Assembly (NCBI GenBank): GCA_020621405.1
Contig: JAHRYN010000002.1
Coordinates: forward strand, 547,676-611,675
From: Betaproteobacteria bacterium
GTDB lineage: Bacteria > Pseudomonadota > Gammaproteobacteria > Burkholderiales > Rhodocyclaceae
Direction: 5' to 3'
DNA length: 64,000 bases
This document shows, piece by piece, positions 23,422-34,010 of this stretch (the stretch's first letter is position 1; every line of letters begins with the position of its first letter). Position numbers and translations under genes: made by a program. The notes under the pieces are model-generated. The model saw only the letters and a list, made by a program, of their open reading frames with translations. It was not told where the DNA came from and ran no database searches.

Positions 23422-23438
23422 TGTCGGATCTATTGACA
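23422..23438 (+). promoter_or_regulatory. TGTC-N9-GACA inverted repeat upstream of a sigma-54 promoter
   Basis: TGTC (23422-23425) and GACA (23435-23438) form a short dyad 66 bases upstream of the -24 element of the PEP-CTERM gene. That is a suitable place for an NtrC-type activator site. Only eight positions are specified, so chance occurrence is possible. Confidence 0.3.
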
Positions 23439-23503
23439 CACCTGTTGGCAATCCCGTGCGGCAGCGGTCCAAGCCTTTGGTTTTATTTATCAAATCGGAA
23501 GCT

Positions 23504-23519
23504 TGGCATGGAAAATGCT
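23504..23519 (+). promoter_or_regulatory. sigma-54 (-24/-12) promoter of PEP-CTERM gene
   Basis: TGGCATGGAAAATGCT matches the RpoN consensus TGGCACG-N4-TTGCW, with the invariant GG and GC dinucleotides separated by exactly 10 bases. Transcription would start near 23530, about 57 bases before the ATG of the PEP-CTERM gene. Confidence 0.72.
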
Positions 23520-23586
23520 CGCTGATTGCGGCGTGTATTTTCGTGATGCCCCTTCACAAGTCACTCGCAAAAACGGAGACAACAGC

Positions 23587-24540
23587 ATGAATACCCGGAA
23601 AAGCGCAGCAGCGCATGGCCTGCACAACCGCGCGCTTGCGGAATGCGCCTTGCTGGCTCTCTTCACCACGTTAACGCTCGGGTCGAATACGGCCGTTGCC
23701 GCGACCTAAGCAAGCGTTCAGATAGATGGCATTGACGGCGGCCTGGTAAACAAGTCGAGCACGCTCGCCAACGACCCGGTCGCTCTGGGCGGGACCGGCA
23801 CGGGCGTCCGTGGCGGCACGACATCCGCGTCCGCAGCCGCAAGCGCCACCGAGGGCCTGATCATCGTTGACACCTCGGCTGCCAGCACCGCGATCAGCCA
23901 CATCAACAGCACGACGTCTGCCAACGCCTACGCGACCGCCAGATGGTCCGACGTGATCACCATCGACGCCGGAGCACTCAACGGAAATTTCGGCTATGTC
24001 AATGCATTGATCGACGTCAGCGGCGGCATCGGAGGCATGGCGAGTCCGGTCACCAACTACGGCGAGAGCAGCGACGCGAACATGCGGATTTCCGTTTACG
24101 GCCCAGGCTACAGTACCGGTCCCTATCCAACGGTCTTTTCGGCCACCGCGTCCGGCGCGCCCGGAAATTCCAGCACCAGCGCCATCGATCCGATCACCGA
24201 TCTGATCGTAAGAATCCCGGTCGTCTTCGGATACGGCACCACCATCGGATTTCAGCTTGAGGCCTTCTCGAAGGCCACCACCAACACCTACTTTTCAAGC
24301 AGCGGTGACATCGATGCGAAGGCCGGCACGGTAGCGTCGCTGAGATGGGCAGGTATCACAGGGGTATTCCGGAACGATGATTCGGCACTCACGAATTTTG
24401 CGGTGAGGTCGGAATCCGGGCTTGACTACAGCGTGGCGGTTCCGGCTCTGGCCGTTCCCGAACCTTCCGTCATTACGATGCTTCTGGCGGGACTGGGGAT
24501 TCTCGGAGTGGCTGCGCACCGTCGTCGCGAAGCGACGTGA
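23587..24540 (+). pseudogene. PEP-CTERM exported protein interrupted by an in-frame stop
   Basis: The ATG at 23587 (GGAG at 23575-23578) opens a 40-residue signal-peptide region ending AVAAT. Codon 41 is TAA (23707-23709). The same frame then continues open for 276 codons to 24540. It reads first as a Ser/Thr/Ala/Gly-rich secreted domain and then as the PEP-CTERM sorting tail VPEPSVITMLLAGLGILG followed by HRRR. PEP-CTERM proteins are handled by exosortase and usually reach the cell surface or extracellular matrix. One base change (for example CAA or GAA to TAA) explains the interruption. It could be a recent pseudogene, a sequencing error, or readthrough. A sigma-54 promoter lies upstream. 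Confidence 0.8.
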
Positions 24541-24693
24541 TTTCCGGAAGCCCGATGAATGCCGTGATTCGCGGCTCATCGGACGGGACAAGGCCGGGAT
24601 CGGATTGAATGCAGGCTCTGTTGCAGTCAGTACTGATCCCGGCAGTAACCCGATCTTCACCAACCCGCCGCGCGCGGACGTCCAGACGGCACT

Positions 24694-25038
24694 TCAGCGC
24701 CCCTCTACTTCCAGCGCGTTGTCGACGTGACGTACGCCGGGCACTGCCATGGCGGTCTGCAGTGCGCGCGCCAACTGCGCTGCATCGAGCACGACGCCGG
24801 ACAAGGTGACGTGGCCGTCGCGTGCCGCCACGGCCACATAGCTTCCCTGCATGCCGTCGTCGGCGCCCAGCGCGGCCTTGACCTCGTTCTGCAGCCCGCG
24901 GTCGCGATCTTCGGTCACCGGTTCCTGCTTGCTCGCGGCGGTGACACTCGCCAGGCCCGCGGCCTGCGCCGGGGTGCAGATGGAATAGGCGATCGCGGTC
25001 GTGGTCAGTACGGTGGCGATGGTGTGACGGGTAATCAT
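24694..25038 (-). CDS. periplasmic BON-domain protein
   Basis: A 114-aa protein with a signal peptide (cleavage near AQAA) and one BON domain (about residues 50-112). The domain reads LQNEVKAALGADDGMQGSYVAV, then ARDGHVTLSGVVLDAAQLARAL, then VPGVRHVDNALEV. BON domains are thought to bind phospholipid or envelope surfaces, as in OsmY. I chose the ATG at 25038, which has AGGAGA upstream. Its promoter is an excellent -24/-12 element, and it lies just downstream of the GlrR-like activator gene. Confidence 0.85.
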   Translation of the reverse strand: MITRHTIATVLTTTAIAYSICTPAQAAGLASVTAASKQEPVTEDRDRGLQNEVKAALGADDGMQGSYVAVAARDGHVTLSGVVLDAAQLARALQTAMAVPGVRHVDNALEVEGR

Positions 25039-25092
25039 GGCGGGTCTCCTCTGCCGTTGTCGGGTGCGCGGCGATGCCGGCGTGATGTGTTC

Positions 25093-25108
25093 AGCACATG
25101 CCGTGCCA
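25093..25108 (-). promoter_or_regulatory. sigma-54 (-24/-12) promoter of BON-domain gene
   Basis: On the minus strand the sequence is TGGCACGGCATGTGCT, matching TGGCACG-N4-TTGCW with one mismatch in the core and correct GG-N10-GC spacing. Transcription would start near 25082, about 44 bases upstream of the ATG. Confidence 0.8.
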
Positions 25109-25231
25109 AAGCACACATCCCTTGTTTTTCAATGACCTGCAACCACTCCAGCGACGCATCCGTCGTGCTCCAGCGACGCCCGGGCTGCGGCACGCCGTCA
25201 AAGCCTGCAATGCCGCCGGCCGACGCTGTCG

Positions 25232-26604
<1,373 letters not shown>

Positions 26605-26608
<4 letters not shown>

Positions 26609-27051
26609 CGCGGCACGGCACGTGTCGGCGCACGCGCCGGCAAGCGGCGCTCGATGTCGGCCAGTGCATCGACCTTGCGTTGCAGATCCTCGCCGCGTTG
26701 CTGGCTGTCCTTGAGCTGCTGGCCGGTGCGTTCGAGCTGCTGCGTCAGCCGCAGGTTGGCGGCGTCCAGCCGCTGGCGTTCGGTCACCTGATCCAGCAGC
26801 GCACGCGCATACGGATGCAGCGCACGCGACGCATCATCGCCGGCGGCCAGCAGTGCCTCGAGCAGCGTGCGTGCGCGCGCCGGATTGCCGGTGCGCGGAT
26901 GCGCCGCCTGTATCGCCTGCTGCAGCTGACGTTCCGCCGCATCGCTGCGTGGCTCGACCGGCGCCGGCGGCGCAGGCGTCGGTGACGCCTTCGGGGGCGA
27001 CGCACAGGCGCCGAGTCCCAGCGCAAGCGTGACGATCATCGATCGCAGCAT
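26605..27051 (-). CDS. qseG: QseG-like outer-membrane lipoprotein
   Basis: Small lipoprotein (about 148 aa) between the kinase and regulator genes, as QseG (YfhG) is in E. coli, where it signals to the kinase. Lipobox LGAC follows a short hydrophobic stretch. The mature part has a Pro-rich linker (SPTPAPPAPVEP), then helices with coiled-coil character (LRLTQQLERTGQQLKDSQQRGEDLQRK, split here for length at residue-level reading). The start is uncertain: ATG at 27051 gives a compact lipoprotein signal, while an ATG at 27078 overlaps the kinase gene. The symbol rests on synteny and size more than on sequence. Confidence 0.75.
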
Positions 27052-27067
27052 CGGCGTACGGAAAAAA

Positions 27068-28465
27068 TCAACTGGCATGGGGCAGCTCTATCCTGAAGTG
27101 GGCGCCGCGCTCGGATGGCATGACGATGGCACGGCCGCCATGGGCGGCGATGAATTCGCGCACGATGGCCAGACCGAGTCCGTTGCCCTTGTCCGGCCGC
27201 GGTGCGCGGCGACTGCCGCAGAAGAAGGGTTCGAATATGCGCTCGACGTCTTCCGGCGCCACGCCCGGCCCCTCGTCCAGGCAGTCGATGCAGGTGCCCT
27301 GTTCGTCGGAACTCAGTTCCAGGCGCACCGTGCCGCCATGCGGACTGAATGCGATGCCGTTGGTCACCAGATTGCTCAGCGCGATGCGCAGCTTGGCCGC
27401 ATCGCCACGTACCGGCGGCGCGTAGCCGGACACGACCAGCTGCACGTCCTTGACCCGCGCCTGCAGCTTGAGGTCAGCGGTGACTTCGCGTACCAGCGCA
27501 CGCAGCGCTGTCGGGCGCAGTTCTAGATGGCGCGCGTCGAATTGGGTGGCGTTGTAGCCGATCAGCTGTTCGATGCGCTCCTGCAGCGCGCGGGCATTGG
27601 TATCGAGAATGCCGCTGACTTCCAGCTGTTCGCCGTTGAGCCGGCCGAGCACACCGTCCTGCAGCAGCGCGATGCCTTCGCGCAGCGAGGCCAGCGGTGT
27701 CTTCAGTTCGTGCGACACATGGCGCAGCACGCGGTTGCGGTGCGCCTCGAGGTCGGCCAGGCGCTGGCGCAGCCATTCCAGCCGCTCGCCGAGCAGGCGC
27801 AGGTCGGCCGGACCACCGACCGACACCGGCGCGGCATAACTGCCCTCACCCAGCCGCGTGATGGCGCGCGCCACGGCCTTCAGCGGCCGCAGTATCCACC
27901 AGCCGGCCGCCAGCGCCAGCACGAGTGCCAGCAGTACCGCCGCCAGCACATGCCGGGCCAGCTGGTCGCGGCTGCGATCCAGCGTGTCGAGCAGTTCGGC
28001 GCTGTGCCGGTCGATGTGTTCGCGCACGCGCGCCGCGATCAGGTCGTTCAGCCCGGACAGCTCCGCCTCCGGCGGCGTGGCGGCATCGTCCGCAGCCAGC
28101 GGATCGAGCCCGCCACGCATCTGCCCGGCGAGTTCGCGCCAGCGCGCAATGACCGGCGTGGCCGGCAGCCCCCCCTCGATCACGCCCAGTGCCGCAAGCG
28201 CCTGGGTGTGCGCGTCGTCAAACCGTTCGCGCAGCGCCGGATCGCGCAGCACCGCGTACTGACGGGCACTGCGCGTCATGTCTATCGTGCGTTCGTCGAT
28301 CTGCTGCACCGCCGCCGACAGCCTGAGCGCGACGGCGCCGCCGTCGCGGCTGGCCTGTGCGAAGTCCTGCAGCATCATCCAGCCGCTCGCCGCGGCCGCA
28401 CCGAGCACACCGGCGATCAGCAGCACGGTCGCCAGCAACGTCGTGCGGAAGGAAAAGTGCGCCAT
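27068..28465 (-). CDS. glrK: GlrK/QseE-like sensor histidine kinase
   Basis: A 465-aa inner-membrane kinase. Membrane segment 1 is at about residues 8-28 and segment 2 at about 171-192, with a 140-residue helical periplasmic sensor between them. A HAMP domain follows, then HisKA with His252 in RHVSHELKTPL. The ATP-binding domain has the motifs NLVTNGIAFSP, DEGPGVAPED and GNGLGLAIV. It heads the kinase-lipoprotein-regulator operon and would phosphorylate the GlrR-like protein. In enterobacteria the system senses envelope stress. It is divergent from the bactofilin gene. Confidence 0.88.
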   Translation of the reverse strand: MAHFSFRTTLLATVLLIAGVLGAAAASGWMMLQDFAQASRDGGAVALRLSAAVQQIDERTIDMTRSARQYAVLRDPALRERFDDAHTQALAALGVIEGGLPATPVIARWRELAGQMRGGLDPLAADDAATPPEAELSGLNDLIAARVREHIDRHSAELLDTLDRSRDQLARHVLAAVLLALVLALAAGWWILRPLKAVARAITRLGEGSYAAPVSVGGPADLRLLGERLEWLRQRLADLEAHRNRVLRHVSHELKTPLASLREGIALLQDGVLGRLNGEQLEVSGILDTNARALQERIEQLIGYNATQFDARHLELRPTALRALVREVTADLKLQARVKDVQLVVSGYAPPVRGDAAKLRIALSNLVTNGIAFSPHGGTVRLELSSDEQGTCIDCLDEGPGVAPEDVERIFEPFFCGSRRAPRPDKGNGLGLAIVREFIAAHGGRAIVMPSERGAHFRIELPHAS

Positions 28466-28567
28466 GGGGAAGGTTCCGGTGTCGGGGTGACCGAGTCTAG
28501 GCAGCGCCGGCCGCCGCCGCGGTAAGGCTCGGTAAGCAAATGCAACAGAACGTTAAATCCATGTACC

Positions 28568-28585
28568 CGTCGTTACCCGGCGACA
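28568..28585 (+). promoter_or_regulatory. possible GlrR-type site upstream of bactofilin gene
   Basis: CGTC-N10-GACA, one mismatch from TGTC-N10-GACA, 154 bases upstream of the bactofilin -24 element. It has the same form and orientation relative to its promoter as the site near the BON-domain gene. It lies in the 341-base divergent region between glrK and the bactofilin gene. I see nothing else in that region besides the sigma-54 element. Confidence 0.3.
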
Positions 28586-28738
28586 CGCCGGAAACCCCGT
28601 GCGAGCAGTGTCCTGAAGCCGGCAACGCGCCGGTGCGTCGGGTACCGGCGACGGCTGGCCGCATGAATCGATGACCGGAAGGCGGGCCGGACGGCGCGTC
28701 CCACTCCAGATCATTGATTGCAAGCGACTTATCGAGAC

Positions 28739-28754
28739 CGGCACGGCACTTGCG
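28739..28754 (+). promoter_or_regulatory. sigma-54 (-24/-12) promoter of bactofilin gene
   Basis: CGGCACGGCACTTGCG matches the RpoN consensus TGGCACG-N4-TTGCW except for the first and last positions, with exact GG-N10-GC spacing. Transcription would start near 28765, about 42 bases upstream of the bactofilin ATG. Confidence 0.75.
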
Positions 28755-28806
28755 AAGTCGGTGTTCCCGGTGCACCAGTCGGCCCGGATACCTTCAAGGA
28801 GAAGAC

Positions 28807-29421
28807 ATGTTCAACAAGCCCGGCCTGTTCCCGAAAAACGCTGAATCCCCCGGCACGCGAACCATACGTCCGGCCGCCGGCATGCCGGCGCAGTCCGCTC
28901 ACCTGCCGCCGCCAGCCGGCACAGCACCGGCAATGTCGCCGGCACGCGACGCGCCACCTGCCTCGCTCACGCCGTCGCCTTCGGCGCCGGCGATCACCGA
29001 GGCGGCACGACCGGCCGACATGCCCGAACATGGCAGCCGCCTGATCGTCGGCCCGGACGTGAAACTCAAGGGCGCGGAAATCCTGGACTGCGACACGCTG
29101 GTGGTCGAGGGACGGGTCGAGGCGACCATGGACAGCCGGGTCATCCGCATCGCCGAACACGGTGCGTATTCGGGCACCGTCGGCATCGATGTCGCGGAAA
29201 TCCGCGGTCAGTTCGACGGCGAACTGACTGCGCGCAAGCAGCTGATCGTGCACGCGACCGGGCGCGTCAGCGGCAAGATCCGTTACGGCTCCATCCTGAT
29301 CGAGGAAGGCGGCGAAATTTCAGGCGACGTGCAGTCGCTGTCCGGCGCCGGCAAGGTCGCTGCAAAACCGGCGGCACGGGAGGCCGACGAGGTGCGGCCG
29401 CTGACCGCGCTCGCCGGCTGA
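28807..29421 (+). CDS. bactofilin-family cytoskeletal protein
   Basis: A 204-aa protein. The first 75 residues are a Pro/Ala/Ser-rich disordered tail. Residues about 78-185 form the bactofilin beta-helix domain (SRLIVGPDVKLKGAEI, DTLVVEGRVEATMDS, EIRGQFDGELTARKQLIV, VSGKIRYGSILIEEGGEISG). Bactofilins polymerise without nucleotide into filaments and often scaffold cell-wall or polar functions. The ATG at 28807 has AAGGAG at 28796-28801. An upstream in-frame start (28714) lies before the sigma-54 element and is unlikely. Confidence 0.88.
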   Translation: MFNKPGLFPKNAESPGTRTIRPAAGMPAQSAHLPPPAGTAPAMSPARDAPPASLTPSPSAPAITEAARPADMPEHGSRLIVGPDVKLKGAEILDCDTLVVEGRVEATMDSRVIRIAEHGAYSGTVGIDVAEIRGQFDGELTARKQLIVHATGRVSGKIRYGSILIEEGGEISGDVQSLSGAGKVAAKPAAREADEVRPLTALAG

Positions 29422-29432
29422 GCCCGGCACAT

Positions 29433-29453
29433 CCCCGCCGGTTCAGGGCGGGG
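29433..29453. terminator. GC hairpin between convergent bactofilin and efflux genes
   Basis: CCCCGCC and GGCGGGG with a 7-base loop lie between the two convergent stops. No T-run follows in either direction, so terminator function is doubtful. Confidence 0.25.
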
Positions 29454-30897
29454 TCGGTTCGCTCCGTCCCTGCCCTGCAGACGGCTCACCCCAGCCGCCG
29501 CCGAGCGCGGCGTACAGATTCACCACTTCAGCCAGCTGCGCCTGACGCGTGCGCACCAGCGCCAGCGATGCTTCATTGGCGGTGCGCTGCGCATCCAGCA
29601 CTTCCAGATAGCGTGAATAGCCGGCGTCGTAGCGCTTCTGCGCCAGCACCAGGCTGCGTGTCGCGGCATCCACCTGGGCCTGCAGCGCCGTGGCGCCCTG
29701 CGCATACTGCGCCGACGCGACCAGCGCATCGCGCACGTCGGTAAAGGCACTGCGTACCGCGGCGATATAGCCCGCCAGCGCCTGCTTCTGCTGCGCACTC
29801 GCCTGATCGACGCGCGCACTGCGCTTGCCGGCGTCGAACAGCGGCAGGTCGAGACCGATGCCCAGCGACCAGATGTTGGCCGGGCCGCTGAACAGGTCGG
29901 ACAGTTCGCGGCTCTGCGAGCCATAGTTGCCGGTCAGCGAAATCGACGGATACAGCGCCGCCTTCGCCACGCCGATCTGCGCGTTGGCGGCGGCCAGTTC
30001 GGCTTCCGCCTGCCGGACGTCGGGACGCGCATCGAGCAGCGACGACGGCAATCCGGCCGGCGGCAGTGGTGGCAGAGGCAGGTTGCGCAGGTCGCCCGGC
30101 GCGATGGCCAGATCGAGCTGGCCGGTCAGCAGGCCGAGCTGGTTTTCGGCGATGCCGCGGCTGCGCGCCAGATCGGCGATCTGCGCCTCGATCGCGGCAA
30201 CCGCGCCGCGCGCCTGTTCAACTTCCAGATCAGAGGCCAGGCCACGCTGCGCACGCGCGCGCAGGATGTCGACGTTGTCGCGACGGGTGGCCAGCGTATC
30301 GCGCGACAGCGCAAGCTGCGCGTCGAGCGCACGCAGGTTCAGATAGCTGCCGACCAGCTGGCTGACCAGCGTCAGTTCGACCGTGTCCTTCGCATAGCGC
30401 GTGCCGAGCGCCTGCGCGCGGGCGGCTTCGCTGGCGCGCCGCAGCTTGCCCCAGAAATCAAGTTCGAACGAGGTCGAGATCGAGGTCTGGAAATTCTTGC
30501 GATACAGCGGCGCCCCGGCCGGCACCGGCGCGCCGACACCGCTGATGCGCGACCGGCTGGCCGCAGCACCGAGACCGACGTCCGGAAACAGCGCCGCGCC
30601 AACTTCGCGCAGCACGCCGTCAGCCTGCTCGATGCGGGCGGCGGCACGCTGCACCGAAGTGTTTTCGACCAGCGCGCGGTCGACCAGCGCGTTGAGCTGC
30701 TCGTCGTTGAACTGCTTCCACCAGCCGCGCGCAACAGCGGCACCGGGCGCAGCGTCCTGAGCGGCAGCGTAGCGCTCAGGCAGCGCAACCGTCGGGCGCG
30801 CATAGTCCGGACCGGTCATGCAGCCGGACAGCAGCAGCGCGGCGGCCAGCGTTGCCAGCACGGGACGGAAGGGGCTTTGCAGCGGGATCATGTTCAT
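29443..30897 (-). CDS. RND efflux outer-membrane channel lipoprotein (OprM/NodT family)
   Basis: A 484-aa outer-membrane factor of a tripartite pump. The signal peptide ends in lipobox LLSGC (Cys near residue 26), and the mature protein begins CMTGPDYARP, typical of OprM relatives. Two tandem TolC-like repeats are visible, with FELDFWGKLRRASEAARAQ in the first and LDLPLFDAGKRSARVDQA in the second. The ATG at 30897 overlaps the stop of the RND pump gene (ATGA), indicating coupling. It is the last gene of the adaptor-pump-channel operon. Confidence 0.93.
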   Translation of the reverse strand: MNMIPLQSPFRPVLATLAAALLLSGCMTGPDYARPTVALPERYAAAQDAAPGAAVARGWWKQFNDEQLNALVDRALVENTSVQRAAARIEQADGVLREVGAALFPDVGLGAAASRSRISGVGAPVPAGAPLYRKNFQTSISTSFELDFWGKLRRASEAARAQALGTRYAKDTVELTLVSQLVGSYLNLRALDAQLALSRDTLATRRDNVDILRARAQRGLASDLEVEQARGAVAAIEAQIADLARSRGIAENQLGLLTGQLDLAIAPGDLRNLPLPPLPPAGLPSSLLDARPDVRQAEAELAAANAQIGVAKAALYPSISLTGNYGSQSRELSDLFSGPANIWSLGIGLDLPLFDAGKRSARVDQASAQQKQALAGYIAAVRSAFTDVRDALVASAQYAQGATALQAQVDAATRSLVLAQKRYDAGYSRYLEVLDAQRTANEASLALVRTRQAQLAEVVNLYAALGGGWGEPSAGQGRSEPTPP

Positions 30898-33800
30898 TGC
30901 GCGACCTCCCCGGCATGGCGCACCGCAGCCTTGCGGCCGCTGAGCCAGCTGTAGAACAGCGGGATGAAGATGGTGGCGACGAAGGTGGCGGCCAGCATGC
31001 CGCCGAACACGCCGGTGCCCATCGAACGGCGCGCTGCCGCACCGGCGCCGGTGGCGATCACCAGCGGCACCACACCGAGAATGAAGGCCAGCGCCGTCAT
31101 GCAGATCGGGCGGAAGCGCAGCCGTGCCGCCTCGAGCGACGCCTGCACCGCAGTCATGCCTTCCGCCTGCTTCTGCGCCGCGAATTCGACGATCAGGATG
31201 GCGTTCTTCGCTGCCAGTCCGACCAGCACGACCAGACCGATCTGGAAGTAGATGTCGTTCGGCATGCCGCGCATCCACACCGCCAGCAGCGCGCCGAGCA
31301 CGGCAAACGGAATGGCGAGGATGACCGCCAGCGGCAACGACCAGCGCTCATACTGCGCGGCAAGGATGAGGAACACCATGATGATGCCGAATGCCATGGC
31401 GATCACCGAGGTCATGCCGGTGCGTTTCTCCTGGTAGGCCTGTCCGGTCCATTCGAGACTGTAGCCGGCCGGCAGCACCTCGCGCGCCACCTGTTCGACG
31501 ACGTCGATCGCCTCGCCCGAACTGTGCCCCGGTGCCGAATTGCCGAGCACCTTGGCGGCGACGAAGCCGTTGAAGCGCTCGACCATTTCCGGTCCGACGA
31601 TGGTCTTCACCGTGATCACCGCCGACAGCGGAATCATCGCGCCGGTACTGGCGCGCACATACGGCTTGCCGAGATCTTCCGGATTCATGCGGTAGGCCGC
31701 GTCGGCGCTCAGCTGCACCTTGTAGGTCTTGCCCGAGCGGTTGAAGTCATTGACGTACAGCGTACCCATGGTCGCCTGCAGCGTGGCGTACACCGCGTCG
31801 AGCGGAATGCCCAACGACAGCGCCTTCGGCTCGTCGACCTCGACCGCGAGCTGGGGTGCGGACACGCGGAAGAAGCTGTTGAGGCCGGTGAGTTCGGCGC
31901 GCGCGCGCAGCGCATCGAGCAGCTGACCGGTGATGGCGGCCAGCTTGCGGGCGTCGGCATCCTCGCGCGCCTGCACATAGACCTCGAAACCGCCGGCCGT
32001 GCCCAGCCCCTGGATGGGCGGCGGATTGAAGATCAGCCCCATGCCGTCGGTCAGCTTCATGCCTTCGGCGGCGATCTTCTTCTGCAGGTCGTCGGCATTG
32101 GTCGTGCGCTCGCGCCACGGCTTCATGACGACGAAGGTCATCGCCACGCTGGCGCGGTTGTTGCCGGTGATGAAGTCCATGCCGCGCACCATGAACACGT
32201 TCTCGACCGCCGGGTCGTCGTTGATCATGCGGCGCAGCTTTTCGAACGACTCTTCGGTGCGTGCCGCCGACGCGCCATCGGGCAGCGTGACGAAGCCGAA
32301 CAGATAGCCCTGGTCCTCGGACGGCACGAAACCGCCGGGCACCAGACGGAACAGGTAGCCGGCGCCGGCGAACAGCAGGCCGACCACCAGCACGCCGATC
32401 AGGCCATGCCGCAGCGTCAGGCCGACGGTGCCGGTATAGAGCCGGGTCAGCCAGTCGAAGCCGCGGTTGAATGGCCGGAACAGTTTCGACTCGCCCTCGT
32501 GACCGTTGAGCATCAGCGCGCACAGCGCCGGCGTCAGCGTCAGTGCGACCACGCCGGAAATGGTGACCGACACCGCCACCGTCGCGGCGAACTGCTGGTA
32601 GAGCTTGCCGGCGATGCCGCCTAGAAAAGCCACCGGAATGAACACCGCGTCGAGCACCAGCACCATCGCAACCAGCGCACCGGATGTCTCGCGCATCGCC
32701 TCGAACGCGGCTTCCTTCGGCGTGCGGCCGAATTCGCGCATCTGGCGCTCGACGTTCTCGAGCACCACGATGGCGTCATCGACCACGATGCCGATCGACA
32801 GCACCATCGCGAACAGCGTCAGCGTATTGATCGAGAAGCCGAAGGCCCACAGGCCGGCGAAGGTGCCGATCAGCGACACCGGCACCGCGATCAGCGGAAT
32901 CAGCGTCGCGCGCCAGCTCTGCAGGAACACGAACACCACCAGCACGACCAGTATCGTGGCTTCGGCCAGCGTATGCGTCACCTCGCGGATCGACTCGCTG
33001 ATGAAGCGCGTGGTGTCGTTCGGGATGATGAATTCCAGGCCTTCCGGCATGCGCGTCGACAGCTCGGCCAGCTTGGCGCGCACCGCCTTCGCGGTTTCGA
33101 GCGCGTTGGCGCCCGACTGCAGGTAGAGGCCGATGCCGGTGACCGGCGTGCCATTGACCTTGGTCGTGCGGTCGTAGCTTTCGGCGCCGAGTTCGATGCG
33201 CGCGACATCCTTCAGCCGCACCACGCCGGAAGCGCCGTCGGCACGCAGGATGATGTTCTCGAATTCCGGGATGGTCAGCAGCCGGCCCTTGGCGCTGACC
33301 GTGTAGGTCAGCTGCTGGCCGTTGGCCACCGGCTCCTGCCCGATGCGGCCGGCCGCATTCTGCGCGTTCTGCACGCGGATCGCCGCCGCGACATCGGTGG
33401 TCGTGATGCCCAGGCGCGCCATCACGTCCGGCTTCAGCCAGACGCGCATCGCGTACGGTGAGTCGAAGGTGAGCGCATCGCCGACGCCGGGCAGCCGGCG
33501 CAGTTCGTCGAGCACGTTCACCGACACGTAATTGCTCAGGAACAGCGTGTCGTACTCGCTCTTGCTCGACTTCAGCGCGGCGATCATCAGCAGGTTGTTC
33601 GAACGCTTGCGCACCACCAGCCCGCTGCGCCGCACGTCTTCCGGCAGCCGCGACTCGGCCACCGAAATGCGGTTGTTCACGGCAATCAGCGCGGTGTCGG
33701 GGTTGGTGCCGACCTCGAAGGTGAGCGTGATGCTGACCGTGCCGTTCGAGGTCGACGTCGAATTGAAGTACAGCAGGCCCTCGATGCCCGACAACTGCTC

Positions 33801-33998
33801 CTCGATCGGCGCGGCCACGGTGCGCGCCAGCGTTTCGGCATTGGCGCCCGGATAGGTCGCGGTGACGATGACGGTCGGCGGCGAAATCTCCGGATACTGC
33901 GCGATCGGCAGCGTCAGCGACGCCACCAGGCCGGCGATGATGATGACGATGGAGATGACGCCCGAAAAGATCGGGCGGTTGATGAAGAAGCGGACCAT
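30894..33998 (-). CDS. RND multidrug efflux transporter (HAE1/AcrB type)
   Basis: A 1034-aa inner-membrane proton antiporter that pumps drugs through the adaptor and channel. The N-terminus MVRFFINRPIFSGVIS, PIAQYPEISPPTV and the duplicated 12-segment topology are those of the HAE1 family. The proton-relay acidic pair is in SIGIVVDDAIVVLENVER. Length is standard. It sits between the adaptor and the channel genes, 12 bases after the adaptor stop. The sequence does not reveal the substrates. Confidence 0.95.
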   Translation of the reverse strand: MVRFFINRPIFSGVISIVIIIAGLVASLTLPIAQYPEISPPTVIVTATYPGANAETLARTVAAPIEEQLSGIEGLLYFNSTSTSNGTVSITLTFEVGTNPDTALIAVNNRISVAESRLPEDVRRSGLVVRKRSNNLLMIAALKSSKSEYDTLFLSNYVSVNVLDELRRLPGVGDALTFDSPYAMRVWLKPDVMARLGITTTDVAAAIRVQNAQNAAGRIGQEPVANGQQLTYTVSAKGRLLTIPEFENIILRADGASGVVRLKDVARIELGAESYDRTTKVNGTPVTGIGLYLQSGANALETAKAVRAKLAELSTRMPEGLEFIIPNDTTRFISESIREVTHTLAEATILVVLVVFVFLQSWRATLIPLIAVPVSLIGTFAGLWAFGFSINTLTLFAMVLSIGIVVDDAIVVLENVERQMREFGRTPKEAAFEAMRETSGALVAMVLVLDAVFIPVAFLGGIAGKLYQQFAATVAVSVTISGVVALTLTPALCALMLNGHEGESKLFRPFNRGFDWLTRLYTGTVGLTLRHGLIGVLVVGLLFAGAGYLFRLVPGGFVPSEDQGYLFGFVTLPDGASAARTEESFEKLRRMINDDPAVENVFMVRGMDFITGNNRASVAMTFVVMKPWRERTTNADDLQKKIAAEGMKLTDGMGLIFNPPPIQGLGTAGGFEVYVQAREDADARKLAAITGQLLDALRARAELTGLNSFFRVSAPQLAVEVDEPKALSLGIPLDAVYATLQATMGTLYVNDFNRSGKTYKVQLSADAAYRMNPEDLGKPYVRASTGAMIPLSAVITVKTIVGPEMVERFNGFVAAKVLGNSAPGHSSGEAIDVVEQVAREVLPAGYSLEWTGQAYQEKRTGMTSVIAMAFGIIMVFLILAAQYERWSLPLAVILAIPFAVLGALLAVWMRGMPNDIYFQIGLVVLVGLAAKNAILIVEFAAQKQAEGMTAVQASLEAARLRFRPICMTALAFILGVVPLVIATGAGAAARRSMGTGVFGGMLAATFVATIFIPLFYSWLSGRKAAVRHAGEVAQ

Positions 33999-34010
33999 GG
34001 CTGCGCTCCT

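Noticed and set aside
23447-23460. Second sigma-54-like element (TGGCAATCCCGTGC) upstream of the PEP-CTERM gene
   Set aside because: The spacing between GG and GC is 9, not 10, which usually abolishes RpoN recognition. The element at 23504 fits better.
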